Positions 53,860 through 64,000 of a stretch of 64,000 nt of DNA are shown here, piece after piece. Each line of letters begins with the position of its first letter. The first letter of the stretch is position 1. The notes under the pieces are model-generated. The model saw only the letters and a program-made list of their open reading frames with translations. It ran no database searches and was not told where the DNA came from. Location: contig OY855905.1 in assembly GCA_963693305.1 (NCBI GenBank), positions 34,332,137 to 34,396,136 of the forward strand. The letters are read 5' to 3'. This stretch comes from Meandrina meandrites (Eukaryota > Cnidaria > Anthozoa > Scleractinia > Meandrinidae). The position numbers and the translations under genes were made by a program.

Positions 53860-56800
53860 AATCCTCCTTTGGAAATCCAAGACAAGATATTAAATGATAT
53901 TTGAAGGCAAACTGATACGCGATCTTGGTCAAGTTAGCTTTGTGTAATCAAAAGTGTAATCCCTGACATGTTCATTATTCAGTGTTGCAACTAGTTTCAA
54001 TACTGGTTGACCTTGTAATGAATAATAAGCCAAACACGTAATACTCACAGGTGTTGTGTGTTTATATCTCCGTGGTGAATTAAATATTGAGCGCTATGTT
54101 GGGTTTTGTACGGTTGCAGGCTAAGGTGATATTCACTAAAGAAACAAGAATTACTAAAGTTTATAACTGAACTCTAAAAGAAAACTTTCCTTAGCAGGAT
54201 ATCTACTTTTGGAGTAACTTGCTAACTTGCTAACTGTTAGCTTCTTATTTATTTACTTTTTTTGCGCAAGTTTGTAAAAAGGTGTATTGAAAAGGATCTT
54301 CAATCACGTTAGCCCTCTGTATTTTGAGTAAATTAAGCTGTTCTTGACAACTGCTTTTACATCCGTTTTGTAATTTACTTCGTTTTTTTTATGCGTGTAA
54401 TGCAGTTTGTATAGGTGGACCGGCTAGCCAGTATGGCTTTCTTTAGACCTTTCTAGTCTAGTCCTTCCCCATTGCATCTCTACTGCGATTCTTATTTGTT
54501 TGTATTTTGCTGTCATGTTAAAAGTTATGTATCCGACGTTTTTAAGATCGTTTTTTTCCGTTTTCAATCTGTCTGCCAAACGGTTAAACATTTATGAGGC
54601 GCTTCACGTCCATAACAATAAGAGAAAACCATCGTGAAATTTCTTTGATCAATAATTTAGTTTTGCATTTAGACCGCATGCATCAAAGTATTCATTAAGG
54701 ATTTTTTTAAGTGTCATCTTCCTGTTACTCGCGTGGGTGGTCGGGTGTTTTGATATCTTAATGGATTAACATGAATTAGCAGTTCTGTGGAAACTACAGG
54801 TACAATTAATCATGTCCAACACGTTACCTTCAGCGACAACTCAATTTTATGCATCTGATGCAGTAGAAGACATTTCTCAAGGATATCATTTATAGATGCA
54901 ACAGAAAATTGTGGTCATATTGTCTGTGATAAGTATTTACCACTGCTTCACGACACTGGTGATTTCTTCCCTATGGAAGTGTTAATCGTGTAGCTTTTCA
55001 GAAAGGTGTTTTTAAATAACATTTGGTTATTTGTTTCCCTGCAATGTTGTCATCATGTTTTACATGTTTCGATACTGGCTTCATATCTAAGATAATAAGA
55101 TAATAAAAAGTAGAATGCATTAACTGAATTAAAAAAATTCTCCATGTTCGATCCTTTTCTAGTTTAATTATAAGAACTATATCATTGCATATGTCACAAC
55201 ATAAGAAACTGGCTCAAAGATTTGAATACTAAACAAGATTTCAAATACTTAGTGAATTTTGGTTTTATTAGCATATTTCATTTACTTGATCGGCTGAAAG
55301 CACCAGTAATCAAAAACGCATAATTTTAAAGCATAGATGGACGTGCTAGCTTAGGATGTGAAGCCATTTAAAATTAATGAGGTTTCTTGGTTGACAATAA
55401 TATGATAAAAGAAACAATTAGCTCCTCTCAAATTCAATTGAGATTCGTAGAAAAAACTTCCATTTTCTCCACTCCTTGGTAAGTAGCCATTTTCTTGAAA
55501 AGGTTTAAGTATAATTTCTTATTTGAAGCTCAGGAATTCTGGCAAGTGAGCAAGTTTTAGTCATATTAAGTCTTACAGGAACGTTCCGCCTACTTACAAA
55601 CAATGTTGGTGAAATAATTGTTTCTCGATTTTTTATTGACAAAATGTGGATAAAAAGGTTATCGTTATGAACAGAAAGTGAATTTTTGTCGGATACTCGT
55701 GAAATTGTCTTACGAAATAATGAATTTTGGCTCAAGATTTGTTGGGGTATAATTTACGTCCCAGTTTTGTACTAGAAAATACATTTTCTTAGGATTTTAT
55801 CATGGTAACCGGCGACCCGGCGATGTCATAAGTGACAACTTGGTGACTGAGAGAGAAAGAGAATTATAGTTCGTTAACTTTCTATTTTATTGTTTTACTG
55901 TACAGCTCGTAGTAGTAATGTCATAATTTAACGATTTTATGCCGGGTTACGGATTTCAGCAACTGTTGAGTCGTGCACTGAAGAGGTTGTGAGTTAACGG
56001 AAATGAGAAGGCATTTGATTTGTTGACAAAAAGCAGGTAATCACTGGACGAAGGTAAACCGACTGATTTGAATCTCATTCTGGACATGAATTGCATACAA
56101 ACAAACATCTCTGCTTCGACTTATTTAATTATAAAAAAGACAACTCTTTATTGCCATAACTTCTTCAGAGCTTATATCAAGCACGGTTGTAGCCACCACG
56201 GACTTTTTGTTTTGTCGTAAAGATTTATTCCAGCTGAGTTTCCTTTCTAGCGGATTAGAATTTTAATTATTAGTAGAGTTTAAGACCAGCCCTCTGACAT
56301 GTTTTGGGTACAAAATCAGGTAAACATTGGAACTGTGCCATATACTAACGAACGGAAAATCACAACTGGTTCTAAAAGTCAGTAAAAATTATGGAAGGCT
56401 ATCGCGACTAGCCACATCTACCTTATCTTCATCTAAATGGGGAAGAGATTTCGAAAAGGTAATTTTATTGTGTTTATTTTAGGTTTGAATAACGGCAATT
56501 CTTTCACCAGTAGTTAATCTTGATTTCGTTTTGTCGATATTGACGAGCTAATTACAGTGTCCTTTATATAGCGCTAGTACGTCTTCAAGGACCGTTATGC
56601 TCAGAATCAGATTTTTGAACATAACATTTTTTTTTACAACGTGTTACTAAAAAAAATATTAACAAGTTTCTGTAATTGCACGTTAAATTCGGCAAACAAG
56701 CGGCGAGGAATGACGCAAGTGGTAAAGCGAATTAAAAAACTGGATGGAACCCTTGTTCTGAGGTATATAGAGGTTCTCGCTGGCAGCCTCCATCTTCTCT

Positions 56801-58663
56801 CGCTTCGTATCATCGGCAAAACCACTCGCGTGTGCCAATTTTACAAGAGATATAACCTCTGGAAACCTGTCTCAGTTGTCAAGCTTTCGGCCTGGAGTAT
56901 TACTGCTTACAAGATTAATTAGTCACGTACATTCTGCTTTGAAATAAAGAATCTTAATTAAATCGCCCCAATGGCATCTTTTCACACTGAGTGGAAAAAT
57001 AATGCTTTCCTGGGAGTTCCGAATAGAACTGATGGATTACGAAAATTTGACCCGAAATATTTTTGCGTGAACGATTTTAATTATCATTGTATTTTCTTCC
57101 GCTTATTTTACATATTAAGACAAATTTTATTCAAATGTAAGCTTTTTAGCAAGCAACACGAACAGAACGCCCTTAATGTCAAGGCTAAATAGTGGAAACT
57201 AGGTTAAAAAAGCCGACACTTACACCATCGCGAAATCAATGATAACAAACACAGCAAAATTTAACCTGATTAAATTGGCGAAACCGTATAATTATGCGGG
57301 CGCGGATCGTAAAAAAAAAAAAAAAATTAAAATGATAAGTTCAGATCTTGTTGCGATGTAGCAATATAATTTACCACTTTGTTTTTTTTTAGAATTGTCA
57401 GATTAAAAGGTGTGTTGGAGACGTAAAAAACTATCAAGTCTAAAAAGCATTTAATAATGTAATTTTGCTTGCATGGAATACTTCCTTTTCGTATTCGATG
57501 AGTTTGAAGTGATTTCTCGCTTTTGACAGCTGCATACTAAAATTGACCAATTTAGATTGGTACTCAGTCGAAAGTGTGAAAACCGCATCCGCATCATGGA
57601 AAGACAATAACATATATATATCCATTGCTCTTGTAATGTATTCTGTTCCCCTGGATATCACTTGATTAAAAAGTCCTAATATTTGAGTAAAGCAATGCCA
57701 AGAGCACCTTCTCCATGTTCAAAACAATGCATTTTGACTGGTAAGCAAAAGGAAAGTTTAATCAACATCAAAAGCAATTTTCTCTGAGGTAAATTTATTC
57801 CGTAAGGTATATTGGTTACTTAACAAATAACGCAAAAAAGCTTTTCTTCGTCGTTTGCAAATCTTCTCTTTGCGGGTGATGGATAGCGCTTGCCGCAGTA
57901 GGATCTCAGTAATTGAAAAACAACACCATCAAGCCATACCCGCGCATTTGGACAGTGTTCATAAAAAATAACCGAATTATAAGAATCGTTAGGACAAGGA
58001 CCTGTTTAGAATGTAAGAAACACCAACTGTACGTCATGTTTGTGTACCGTCGGTAAGTTTTGAGTTCGGCAAGACAATAAATTAATTTACCAGCCGAAAG
58101 ATGTAGATATGAATAGTCATAAACTGAAAAGAAAATACAATATTATCTAAAAAGAATTTATTAAGGTAATTGTTAAGTCCACGCTAAAAAGAAATCAGTT
58201 CGGGAGCACAGGTTAACTGTGACAGTAACTGAGAAAAATATGTCGTAAAAATATGCAACGATCTTTAACTTCTTTACGAATGACGTTATAAAAGCTTCGA
58301 CATTTCCAAAACCCTTTTGTTAACATTCAATTTGATAACAAATATTTTTTTTTATTTTCAGGAAAAAAGATCGCGTGTGATATCAAACCAAGGCCGGAAC
58401 GTGCAAACTGACTTGTCTTTGAATGCAAGCGGAACTTGAAGATGTTCACCGGCAGCAATCGGTTATTTGGAACTGGTTGAACCAACAGCAATCGTACTCA
58501 TGCAAAAATAAATAATTTTTATTGACCACAAGGGTAAGCAATCTCCGAGATAAGAAAGAAACTCTCATTATTAAACAGTTTGTAGGAATAAGGTTCACTG
58601 ACACAACAGAACAGCCGTGACAGGAGGGCGCGCGGCACTCGACTCAAGAGACAAGGATTCAAG
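53860..58663. other. Gene-poor AT-rich region, part 2
   Basis: No gene can be supported. The 56641-56922 open frame has no recognisable domain and an overlapping minus frame of similar quality. TTTTCAG|G near 58361 could be a 3' splice site for a 5' UTR intron of the GPCR gene. Confidence 0.45.
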
Positions 58664-59665
58664 ATGCTTCTTAAACTGGTTATTCCACTAAGCATCTTGT
58701 CAGTGAGCGTCATAGTATCGAACACGCTGGTCTGTTTGCTGGTGTACAAGGTCAAATCAATGAGAAACTATACTAATGGGTTTGTAGTTTCTCTAGCGAT
58801 CTCTGACATCTTGACAGGCGTATCTTTCCTTATCCAATACAACGCTGAACTCCATGAGTGGTCACGAGCAGCACTCAACGTTCTGTACGCCATTGTGCTC
58901 TTCGTAGGAGCAGCAAATCTTTGTGCAGTGACTTACGACAGATATTTGGCGATTTTGTATCCATTTTCCTACACGGAGACAATATCGAAAGTTTTCAAAA
59001 TCCTGGTGCCAGCAATTTGGTTTTTCTCAATAATTATCGCTTGTATACCGCTTACTTGGGAAGGAAATACAAAACTCCTCAACACCAAGATTTACATCTG
59101 CCTCGTGCTAGCCATTTGCATAACTCTTCCTTATATCTTAATAGTCTATGCAAATTACAAGATCTTTCGGTTGGTTAGGCAATGTGTACGGCGGGAACGA
59201 GAACTCAGTATCTGTTCACACAGTACGAAAGCGGACATAAAACACAATGGCGTGAGGAAAGTATCTTCTGAAGCCAAGGTGGCAAGGGTCTTCGCTATTG
59301 CATCCTTAATGTTCGTGTTAAGCTACTTTCCAACTTTGTTTTACACTGCTGCGGCTGCGTTTGGTCATCGTGACATCGTTCCACCCCTGTTATTGGACTT
59401 CTCACCTTTCTGTGTGGTGTTTGGATCTCTTGTCAATCCAATCTTGTATTCGTTCATGAAACCGGATTTTCGTAGAGCCCTTAAGAAAATACTCAGTGGA
59501 CAACGAGCTTACCTGAACGCAAGAAGATCCCAAAGGTCCTCAATGCCAAGTATTGGTGAGACAAACTCCACGCCTTTTGTGCCTAACAAAAGCAAGAAAA
59601 AATGTCGAATAGACGACGACAGCGTTTTTTATGAAGGGGACGAGCCCTTTGAAAGTAAAGTCTAA
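58664..59665 (+). CDS. Class A (rhodopsin-like) orphan GPCR, intronless
   Basis: Seven-helix G-protein-coupled receptor of 333 residues in the plasma membrane. TM1 about 5-28 with N20; TM2 with LAISD (D48); TM3 ending in DRY (92-94); TM4 W119; TM5 P156; TM6 about 205-228; TM7 with NPILY (258-262), then a basic helix 8 (FRRALKKIL) and a Ser/Lys/Asp-rich tail. The extracellular N-terminus is only about four residues. Oddities: the CWxP motif of TM6 is replaced by LSYFP, and no Cys sits at the start of TM3 where the conserved disulfide to loop 2 normally forms. ATG 58664 is the natural start and nothing upstream suggests more coding. Ligand unknown. Single-exon class A receptors of this kind are frequent in anthozoans. 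AATAAA follows at 59834. Confidence 0.88.
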   Translation: MLLKLVIPLSILSVSVIVSNTLVCLLVYKVKSMRNYTNGFVVSLAISDILTGVSFLIQYNAELHEWSRAALNVLYAIVLFVGAANLCAVTYDRYLAILYPFSYTETISKVFKILVPAIWFFSIIIACIPLTWEGNTKLLNTKIYICLVLAICITLPYILIVYANYKIFRLVRQCVRRERELSICSHSTKADIKHNGVRKVSSEAKVARVFAIASLMFVLSYFPTLFYTAAAAFGHRDIVPPLLLDFSPFCVVFGSLVNPILYSFMKPDFRRALKKILSGQRAYLNARRSQRSSMPSIGETNSTPFVPNKSKKKCRIDDDSVFYEGDEPFESKV

Positions 59666-59833
59666 CTAGGATCGTGGAATCAACAATCATCCAAAGCAAG
59701 ACAAATGCAAAAAGAAAAGACTTCAAAGGAGAACAAGGAAGTGCTCCTCATGTCTGACCTGGCAAAAAATTAGGATCAATAAGGCAAACAAAAAAAGATT
59801 GATGATTGCGTCATTTGTGCTTTTCCCGAAAAA

Positions 59834-59839
59834 AATAAA
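59834..59839 (+). terminator. PolyA signal of the GPCR gene
   Basis: AATAAA about 170 bases after the stop codon. Confidence 0.5.
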
Positions 59840-59869
59840 CGGTTGCTTTTTTATCAAAGTAGTGAATTT

Positions 59870-61310
59870 GTAAACATTTAGATCTTCTCATTGGATTGCG
59901 AGGTGTACATAAGAAATTATACATATGTCTACAAACATCAAGGACAACTTTCTCTGAACCTTCACATACATCGATCGATACAAATTAAGATAGTAATTTG
60001 GAGAAAACTTAGTCTAAAAATTACAAAATTCTGCAATCATTTCCCACTTAATATGAAAAGCTTTCGGCTTTGTACGAGATTAAAACCATCACTTCAAACT
60101 ATTTATTAAGATGTGTAATATTCTCAGGAAAAAAAAAAACATATGCGGGTATCAGTCGTTCCTGGCTTGTGTCTTGAAATAACCGAAAATAATCATTGCA
60201 TCAGACGTATATATTCTATATTGCTTCTACACTGTTTACAATTTCTGTATTATATATTATTGTGAAATAAGATTATCAGATATAATTAATTTATTGACAA
60301 ACGAAATGTATAAGGATCTTTTCGAAACGTACCTCTGGCATTTAATTTATATCAGCGTTATTTGACCGAAACTTCTCAATAAATAGTATTATAAACGATG
60401 CGTTTTAAACCAATGTGGCACTTTTTTGTTTTGTTTTGTTTTTTTTTTTGTTGTGTGTACCCCTTTTGATTACAATTCTTTTGATCCTGAGTGTATTGTA
60501 CAATCTTTCTCAGCCACTTTTATATTTTACTATCAATTGTTTTTGGCTTTGAATGGTTACTGTTTCTGTATAATACCTATTATTTCATAAGGATGTTTGG
60601 CATGAATAAAAATCAGTTTTTTGACCAGCTGAAAACATTAATCCATATCTCCCCTTCACGGCAAGTGTTATTCACTTCGGCTATGCAAGGTGAGGGCTGT
60701 AAAAAGGTAATTTGTCTTCCGAATATTTTACCTAAATACACTAAATAAAATAACTAAAGAAAGAAAGATCTCGATGAGACCTCTTGATGCTGAATAAATT
60801 TAATGTTTTCAATAATCATTATGTAATTTTACAACAAGAAGTCATCGTATCAATACCAGAACGAATTCAACCTTAGCATTTCAATTTTTGCACCAAATAA
60901 CAAGAGCTGTCAAAAGAATTGCGATAAGATGGCAAGAAAAGCACAATATCAATATTCTCGAAGGTATGGCTATAACTCCCAAAATTTTAAAAGTTCTTTC
61001 GGCAGGGATGAACACACAGAAGTGGTCGACGTCAGTAAATAAAATTTTACTCAGACTGAGGTAACATTTATTAGCAACTGAGAAACCGTAAGGGTTTGAA
61101 AAAAACGATAGCTTGTCAAACAGAGTAACTTGCTTATTGCTTTTTTATCCACTTGGATGTGCAAATTGTGATTGTTAAACTGCAAATCAACGTCGTAGAA
61201 GTAAACTTGATCTCTTCAGTTAAACTTGCCCTCAGTATTATTCCCTTTTACTTTAACGAAACGAAAACTTTTTGTGAGAAATTTTTAATAAACTCTTGAC
61301 CTGATCAACA
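59870..61310. other. Intergenic DNA, nothing recognised
   Basis: Very AT-rich with T-runs; no supportable gene. Confidence 0.45.
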
Positions 61311-61460
61311 ACAACAATACTTTATTTACCCACGCGACACCTAGGAGCGCAAGCGCTTGTTAAAACGTGTGCATAAACACAAAAATGTATACAATAAGAG
61401 CTACAATATATAAAAAAGATTGATGAAATAGGAGTCCCAGTTCTTTCGAGAAATGTCTTA
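61311..61460 (-). mobile_element. LINE 3' end fragment (minus strand)
   Basis: The minus strand ends GGGTAAATAAAGTATTGTTGTTGTTG, here given as GGGTAAATAAAG then (TTG)n. A polyA-like signal followed by a TTG microsatellite tail is typical of CR1/L2-type LINE 3' ends. No ORF remains. Confidence 0.55.
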
Positions 61461-63529
61461 TTTTAATGGTGATAGCTGTGATAATAAGGCAAAAGTATTC
61501 ACTTCACAACCAATACAATCTAAATGTTAAATGGGTTGTGTTAACGTTTTCCTAAACGAACGCTCGCCACCATTCACCCGCGGCACTTGTTCCTTGCTCT
61601 TATGTTGTAGCTCTTATTTTAATTATTTGAGGACACACCACCAGCTGGGTTAACGGCGTGGTTGATAGAAAAAACAAAATTGGTGACAGGATGTGGAAGC
61701 AGTTGCCTCCGTGCTTCAGTCATTTCTTAGATCGACAGCAGAGAGCTTGTTTAGTGTTTCTGTCTTCCTCAACGCTTTGTTTTTCGCCTTGACAAAATGC
61801 ATTAGATTCCCTATTCATTATTTCTATACTGCTGTGAATCAAATTTCCAATTCGTTTCCACTAGTTAAAGAAATTTGTCGTGTCCTACTAGATTTCGAGA
61901 AAGAATACTTTTTTCTGTGAACCAGAGAGTATTTTAAAATTCTTCGCATCGTGAAAAATGTCGTTACAGTGCAAGTTAGGACAACAAATCCTTGTTTTAT
62001 AACATGGAAGATAAAATGGATGTATCTTAATTTTGTATCCCGTAAAGTTAGTTACTCCTTTGTAGATTCCGCATGCTTGGTGTCTGGATAATGGCGTTAA
62101 AATAAATTTTAATTATTATTGCTATCTTTGATAAGCACTTTATATTGGAAAAAAAAAAGCCGCCGTGAACGCCTCGTGCTGCGCTTGACTGAAAGGTTTA
62201 CCGATTTTCCGAGTAATTAAGTGCGATTATTCTCTCTCAGCTAAACTCAGTAAACAATAGTGATTTGTTGCTGTAGATCACTCACGAATTAAAACGTTTT
62301 AAATCACGATCCAGTTTACTTATGGCGTGTTTAATCTTCAACGTAGGGAATCCACTGAACTGGATGAGACCTTTGGAACTTGAGGAAGTTGTTTCCCGCC
62401 TTATTTATGAGCTGTGGATATTTTTTAACTCGACTGACATTTTTCACCATTTGGCTTTCCAAAAAGACGAGCTCTAGCGACAAGAAAAATAGCCAACATG
62501 GAGAATGCAGATATACTGATTGCTTTTGACCTTTCTTTTTAGACGCCAAATTTAGGAAGGGTTGGGAGAAGGAGCGGCAACCGTATCGCTAAAGCATGTG
62601 GATTTTGCAATTCTTTGCTCCTTCGGCAAAAACAAACTGGATAAGGGAACTTCAACTAAAAGGACGCCAGTCGACATCGCTATATTCATGATGGCTCTCT
62701 TGCTAAACTGTGGAAAAATAAAAGTACAAATTATGAAATGGTAACTTTTAAGGGTCAGCTGACTTCCGTCCTTCTACAGATAGTCTGCTTCACTTCTGAT
62801 GGCAACTACTTTAATCACTCCTGACTTGTAATGCTTACAACATAGATCCCTAATGGTTGGTTTACAATGACAGTTCGTTTTTTATAGTTAATTTACATTA
62901 AGTTACGTAAAGCTTTACATCAGTGCTAAATTAGGCAAGATCCGCTACTCTAGCTATGAATTTCCAGGAACAGAACCAATGGAGAATATCGGGGGTTAAA
63001 TGAAGGGTCTTTTATTAGACGGATCGGTTTTCAGGATGAATAGCTTATCAGCTCTGAGGGAAGGCGGATTTTAGTAACAGAGGCTATAGCAATGTTTACT
63101 GGGGAGTAAGGCGTAGGCGAACAAAACAACAGGTGGAAAGTTTTAGCCGAAAGGTGAACTTTACGCACCAGCAAATTAGTAACTGGAGGGGCGAATCAAA
63201 AAAATCATAAAGAGGGGGCCGAAAAAATTTGCGGCGACAGCGCAACCTTGCCCCATACCCACAGCACAACCCTGATTGCGCAATACCACTCGAAAGACAG
63301 CTGGTAACTATAGTTTTTAGAATAAATCCGAGGGAAAAGGGGGGGGGGGGGGGGGGAACTTTAGACCTCACTCACTTCTCTAATATTTTTTTCTGTGACA
63401 TAACAAACAACGCCAAAGACGATAATAAAAGGACGCAGGGAAAGTACTATTTATGAGACAGGCTATTCATGTAACTATTTATTCCATTTAATGAAATACC
63501 TTTGTTCGTCCAACATGTGTTTAAAAGAT
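61461..63529. other. Intergenic DNA upstream of the GPCR-distal gene
   Basis: No supportable gene; small frames at 61693-61920 and 62331-62549 lack features. 63170-63360 is GC-rich with GGGGGCCG and GCGGCGACAGCG words and an 18-base G-run, as in the transposon cores elsewhere in the window. Confidence 0.45.
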
Positions 63530-63972
63530 TTACAGCTCGTTCTTACATGAATTTGCAAACAACGCATCGCCTACAAGTTGAACCCCAATTTCTTCTACAA
63601 AGTTTGCATACTGCCTAATAGTCGGCGAATTGCAGTTCTTTTCGTCTGCTGTTTTCGTGTAGCATGCAAACCACTGGACTGAATCTGCACAAATGCGTTC
63701 GTTTTGTTTCATCAAATCGATAAACCTTTTACTGCACAATGAATGAACTTCAGCAGCACATGAGCTGGATGAGTCTCCTTGGGCTGAAAAACAACAAGAG
63801 AAGAGTACATTTAACAACCACTTCCCGCTGCCGTTTAATTTGTTTATTTTTTTATCAAATATTATACGATGCCCTGCGGGCCGAATCCACATTGCATTTC
63901 GGTCTATTGTCTCATCGTCGATAGCAAATTTCTTACCATAGTTTTCCACCAATACGTATTTCTCGGCAACAT
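63530..63972 (-). CDS. Cysteine-rich protein, 3' exons only (gene runs out of window)
   Basis: Two minus-strand exons: 63972-63937 (36 nt) and 63783-63530 with stop at 63532-63530. The acceptor before the 36-nt exon (TGCAG at 63978-63973) and its donor (GTAAGA) are good, and the acceptor before the last exon is TTTTTCAG. The phase is 1 on both sides of the small exon and the reading frame joins (…VENY|AQGDSSSS…). The last exon has six cysteines in about 84 residues (SSCAAEV, HSLCSK, ERICAD, WFACY, KNCNS, NSCKNEL), which suggests a small disulfide-bonded extracellular domain. I cannot name the family. The 5' exons with any signal peptide lie beyond 64000. Confidence 0.55.
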
Positions 63973-64000
63973 CTGCATATATATAAAAATGATCTAAATT

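Noticed and set aside
56634..56922. Overlapping 93-codon (+) and 63-codon (-) frames
   Set aside because: No recognisable domain, no shared motif with the LLP genes, and overlapping frames of equal quality.

Overview
This 64 kb window is from an animal nuclear genome, most likely an anthozoan cnidarian and probably a stony coral. Its genes are animal-type: spliced deoxyribose-phosphate aldolase, PQ-loop cystinosin-like transporters and a class A GPCR. Introns carry standard GT-AG borders, and the non-coding DNA is AT-rich and crowded with short palindromic and terminal-inverted-repeat elements. The taxon is inferred; no marker gene fixes the species.

Layout. 1-4.3 kb: the DERA gene (+), cut by the window start, with a tRNA-derived SINE and a pogo-like MITE in its introns. 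4.8-16.1 kb: a nest of transposons. A broken transposon-type reading frame on the minus strand (about 16.07 to 5.46 kb) is split by a 9.4 kb element with a 6-bp target duplication. That element carries a plus-strand copy of part of the same frame and is itself split by a 7.0 kb element with an 8-bp duplication and by a 973-bp element with a 5-bp duplication. The 7.0 kb element ends in arrays of about 207-bp units. 16.4-24.4 kb: two tandem two-exon cystinosin-like genes (+), about 81% identical in exon 1, whose introns hold palindromic elements, foldback elements and a LINE fragment. 26.1 kb: a 39-bp exact copy of cystinosin-like exon sequence. 27.8-41.8 kb: four plus-strand, mostly single-exon genes for unrecognised hydrophilic proteins (about 485, 261, 260 and 273 aa). 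They lie 3-4 kb apart and share a short aromatic-x-L-L-P motif. 43.2-47.5 kb: a hAT-like MITE, a diverged segmental duplication, a tandem array of about 350-bp units and palindromes. 47.5-58.6 kb: AT-rich DNA without a supportable gene. 58.7-59.7 kb: an intronless class A GPCR (+). 63.5-64 kb: the 3' end of a cysteine-rich protein gene (-) running out of the window.

How the parts relate. DERA and the transporters are housekeeping-type functions (deoxynucleotide catabolism; lysosomal cystine export), and I see no operon-like link between them. Two things deserve the most attention: the row of four LLP-motif genes, which looks like a locally expanded, fast-evolving family of unknown function, and the nested-transposon block, whose insertion order can be read from the target duplications.
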